Below, one piece after another: positions 61,907-64,000 of a stretch of DNA of 64,000 bases. A program made the position numbers and the translations under genes. Numbering within the stretch: position 1 is the first letter of the stretch; every line of letters begins with the position of its first letter. Below the pieces are notes generated by a model. It was given only the letters and a program-made list of their open reading frames with translations. It searched no databases and was not told where the DNA came from. The stretch lies in assembly GCA_002778195.1 (NCBI GenBank), contig PCDI01000019.1:62001-126000 (forward strand), in the 5' to 3' direction. The stretch is from Raffaelea ambrosiae. Its lineage: Eukaryota > Ascomycota > Sordariomycetes > Ophiostomatales > Ophiostomataceae.

Positions 61907-63569
61907 TTAGCCACGCTCTTGGAGACCGCGCACGTGTACAGTCCTCCTCCATGACGACCCCTTGGCCAAGACCGCCACGCTGGCAACGTACACGGCCACA
62001 ATCAAAATCGCCTCGATGCCGAAACCCAGCCCGTACCCAACCTCGTCGAGCAAGCTGGGGCTCCAAAACGGCACCGTAAAGGACAGCGTCTGCCGCAGAA
62101 CATTGATCAGCTGCAGCACCGATGCCGACTGCTGGGCATAGCAGTCCACGCAGTACGTCTTCGACGACGTCGTGACAATCTGCAGGCCAAAGTTGGACAG
62201 CCCAAAGCCGATGCACGGCGCAATCCAGTGCTTGCGCGTCATCAGCGTGACACCAAAGATGATCACGCCGAGGGCGGCCGTGACGTAGCCCAAAATCGCC
62301 ACCAGCAGACGCTTCTCAAGAATGACGGGCCTGGTGGTGGCAGCGGCCGCCTTGCGCTCCCGGTTCATCACCCAGTCGCTGGCCGGGCCAGCAATGCGCT
62401 CGCCCAGGATGACACCCACGAGCGGGCCCACAAAGAAGGCGCCCTGGTCCACGGCGTTGAAGCCGTAAAACTTGGTCAGCACCAGCGGCAGGATGTTGGC
62501 CAGGCCCACCGAGGTGATGGCAAAGCACATGGCATACGCCAAAGCAACCAGAAAGACGGGGGGCGACTGGGCCAGGAGAATCGGCTCGGCCAGCGAAGAC
62601 AGGAGAGAGGTGGCCTGTCCGCGCTGGAGAACTGGCAGATGGAGCAGCTCCGAAATGTGGTAGCGGCCCAGGCCGGCCTGCTGCCGGTAGGCCAGACATG
62701 TCTCGGGCACCGACACCAGGAACCCGACGGTCTGCGCGCCCGCCAGGATGGCCGAGAGCCACATCACCCACCGCCAGCCCAGGTACTGCACGACGGGGCC
62801 GCCGATCAGCCCTCCCAGCGGCGCGCCCATGGACACCATCTGCGTCCAGAAACCGCTCTTGCGGCCGCGCTGCTCCGGGGGGAACAGATCGACCACGACC
62901 ACGCCGGGCACGACAAACCCGGCCGAGATGCCGATGGCCTGGAAGATGCGGGCGACCATGAGCCCGGCGTACGAGTGGGCGTACCCGGCGCCGAGGGCGG
63001 CCACGCAGCAGAGGAGCATGCTGGCAAGGAGCGTGGCCCGGCGACCGAAGGCGTGCATGACGGGGTTCCAGAGAAAGGGAGACCAGCCGAGAAGCAGGAC
63101 GGGGACGGCAACGAGGTAGGTGCCGGTCTGGACGGAGGTGCCAAACTGCGCGGCAATGCTTTCGACACCGGGAATGAGGATGGCACTGGTGAACCCGGGC
63201 CCGGCGCCGTGGAAGCAGCACTGGAGGAGGATCAAGTGTTTTCGAGTCCAAGACCAGTTCTGGAGAGAGAGTGTGTGTTAGTGTGATGTTTGGTGATGTT
63301 TTGTGGTGTTTTTTTCGGCATTTCCAGTACTCCGTTCTCTTTTCTTTCCTCCCACTCTTCCAACCTTTCTTTCTTTCTTTTATTGTCCGCCCATAACATA
63401 CCATAGGAGAGTCATCAGGGACTTCGGTAGGGTCGACAGAGGCTTCGGCAGGCCCAGCAGGAGCTTCCGTAGAGTCAACAGAACCTTCGGCAGACCCAGA
63501 AGGAGTCCCGGTCGAGCCATGACTGGGCTCGAAGTGAACCGTCTCTGTCTTGGCCTTTGGAGCATCCAT
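61907..63569 (-). CDS. MFS transporter, fungal 12-TM family, 506 aa
   Basis: Exons 63569-63402 and 63259-61907; intron 63260-63401 (GTATGT...CCAG, phase 0). Exon 1 encodes a hydrophilic start with a degenerate repeat of (GST/GSVDSTEAPAGPAEASVD). TM1 follows at RKHLILLQCCFHGAGPGFTS; HAFGRRATLLASML is the motif A loop, ARIFQAIGISAGFVVPGVVV is TM4, and GGLIGGPVVQYLGWRWVMWL is the TM5-6 region with motif C-like GG-P. The C-terminal half has five to six more segments and a normal end. Probable plasma-membrane proton-driven carrier of unknown substrate. Confidence 0.88.
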
Positions 63570-64000
63570 TGGGACAGCAAACGAAGCCGTGGTTATGGCT
63601 TGTCAAGTCACAATCAAGACGGACAGACAGAAAACAAGAAACGAAACAACTGCAGGACACTCTATGACAAGGCCATACACAATCTGGTTATTCATCAAAT
63701 TCCCCGCACGATTGATGTGCCACTGCGGTTTGTGGTTCCGTGTTCCGTGTCAAGTTCCGATTCTGGTGACAGCGGACGTGCTTTCCGTCGCCGGGCGTAA
63801 TAACTTGTGAAGAAGCGGGGGAAGGCACCATCCACGCGTTGGGGCCAACAGGACAACTCGACAGTGCAGCCAACACCCCTTCCATGACGTGTGCTTCGAA
63901 ACACAAGGTTCTTCTCATACCTCGCCTCGTTGTTCCTACTCGGTTGACGCGATCGGCCAGCCAACTCGGGACCGAAGAAACTCTACAATGTCGTCGATGC
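63570..64000. other. End of window, upstream of the MFS gene
   Basis: 431 bp, no gene recognised; presumably the promoter of the MFS gene. Confidence 0.45.

Noticed and set aside
61381..62001. 206-codon ORF overlapping the end of the MFS gene
   Set aside because: Overlaps real coding sequence in another frame, irregular composition.

Overview
The window is nuclear DNA of a filamentous ascomycete (Pezizomycotina, most likely Sordariomycetes). The evidence is short GT-AG introns of about 50-75 bp with CTAAC-like branch sites, Zn2Cys6 and C2H2 transcription factors, MFS transporters, the fungal rhodopsin-domain and FunK1-like families, and GC-rich coding sequence separated by pyrimidine-rich intergenic DNA. 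I recognised no rRNA, tRNA, CRISPR, intact transposon or viral element. Exon borders were read by hand from splice signals and checked for frame continuity; they are predictions.

Layout. 0-9 kb: end of a ketopantoate-reductase-like gene, a Zn2Cys6 regulator with a long repeat-filled intron, a PPOx-like FMN split-barrel protein, and a 14-TM (DHA2) MFS transporter. 9.7-20 kb: a second Zn2Cys6 regulator, a four-TM MARVEL-like protein whose reading frame is interrupted by one in-frame TAG, and a FunK1-like kinase homologue with a degenerate catalytic loop, preceded by an unexplained ORF that looks like a gene remnant. 20-29.5 kb is a housekeeping block: ENT3-type epsin, cyclophilin with a mitochondrial presequence and an internal start, RNA polymerase III subunit RPC34, and a ten-exon dihydroorotase (URA4 type).

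31-50 kb is an accessory block. A rhodopsin-domain membrane protein is followed by a run of genes typical of aromatic ring breakdown: SDR, dienelactone-hydrolase-like, FAH-fold hydrolase/hydratase, MFS transporter, C2H2+Zn2Cys6 regulator, PHBH-fold FAD monooxygenase, acetoacetate-decarboxylase-fold protein, VOC (extradiol-dioxygenase-like) protein and a secreted beta-propeller lactonase-like protein. Together they could hydroxylate an aromatic ring, open it by meta (extradiol) cleavage and process the ring-fission product. Such a pathway is familiar in bacteria but unusual in fungi, which mainly use ortho cleavage. This is my best candidate for an undescribed system.

50-58.8 kb returns to core genes. 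Three are spliceosomal: DIB1/Dim1, SmG (SMX2) and NTR2, the last two divergent over 267 bp. A Vps3844-type membrane protein and an unrecognised, probably mitochondrial, membrane protein follow. 59-64 kb holds a SAM methyltransferase and another MFS transporter.
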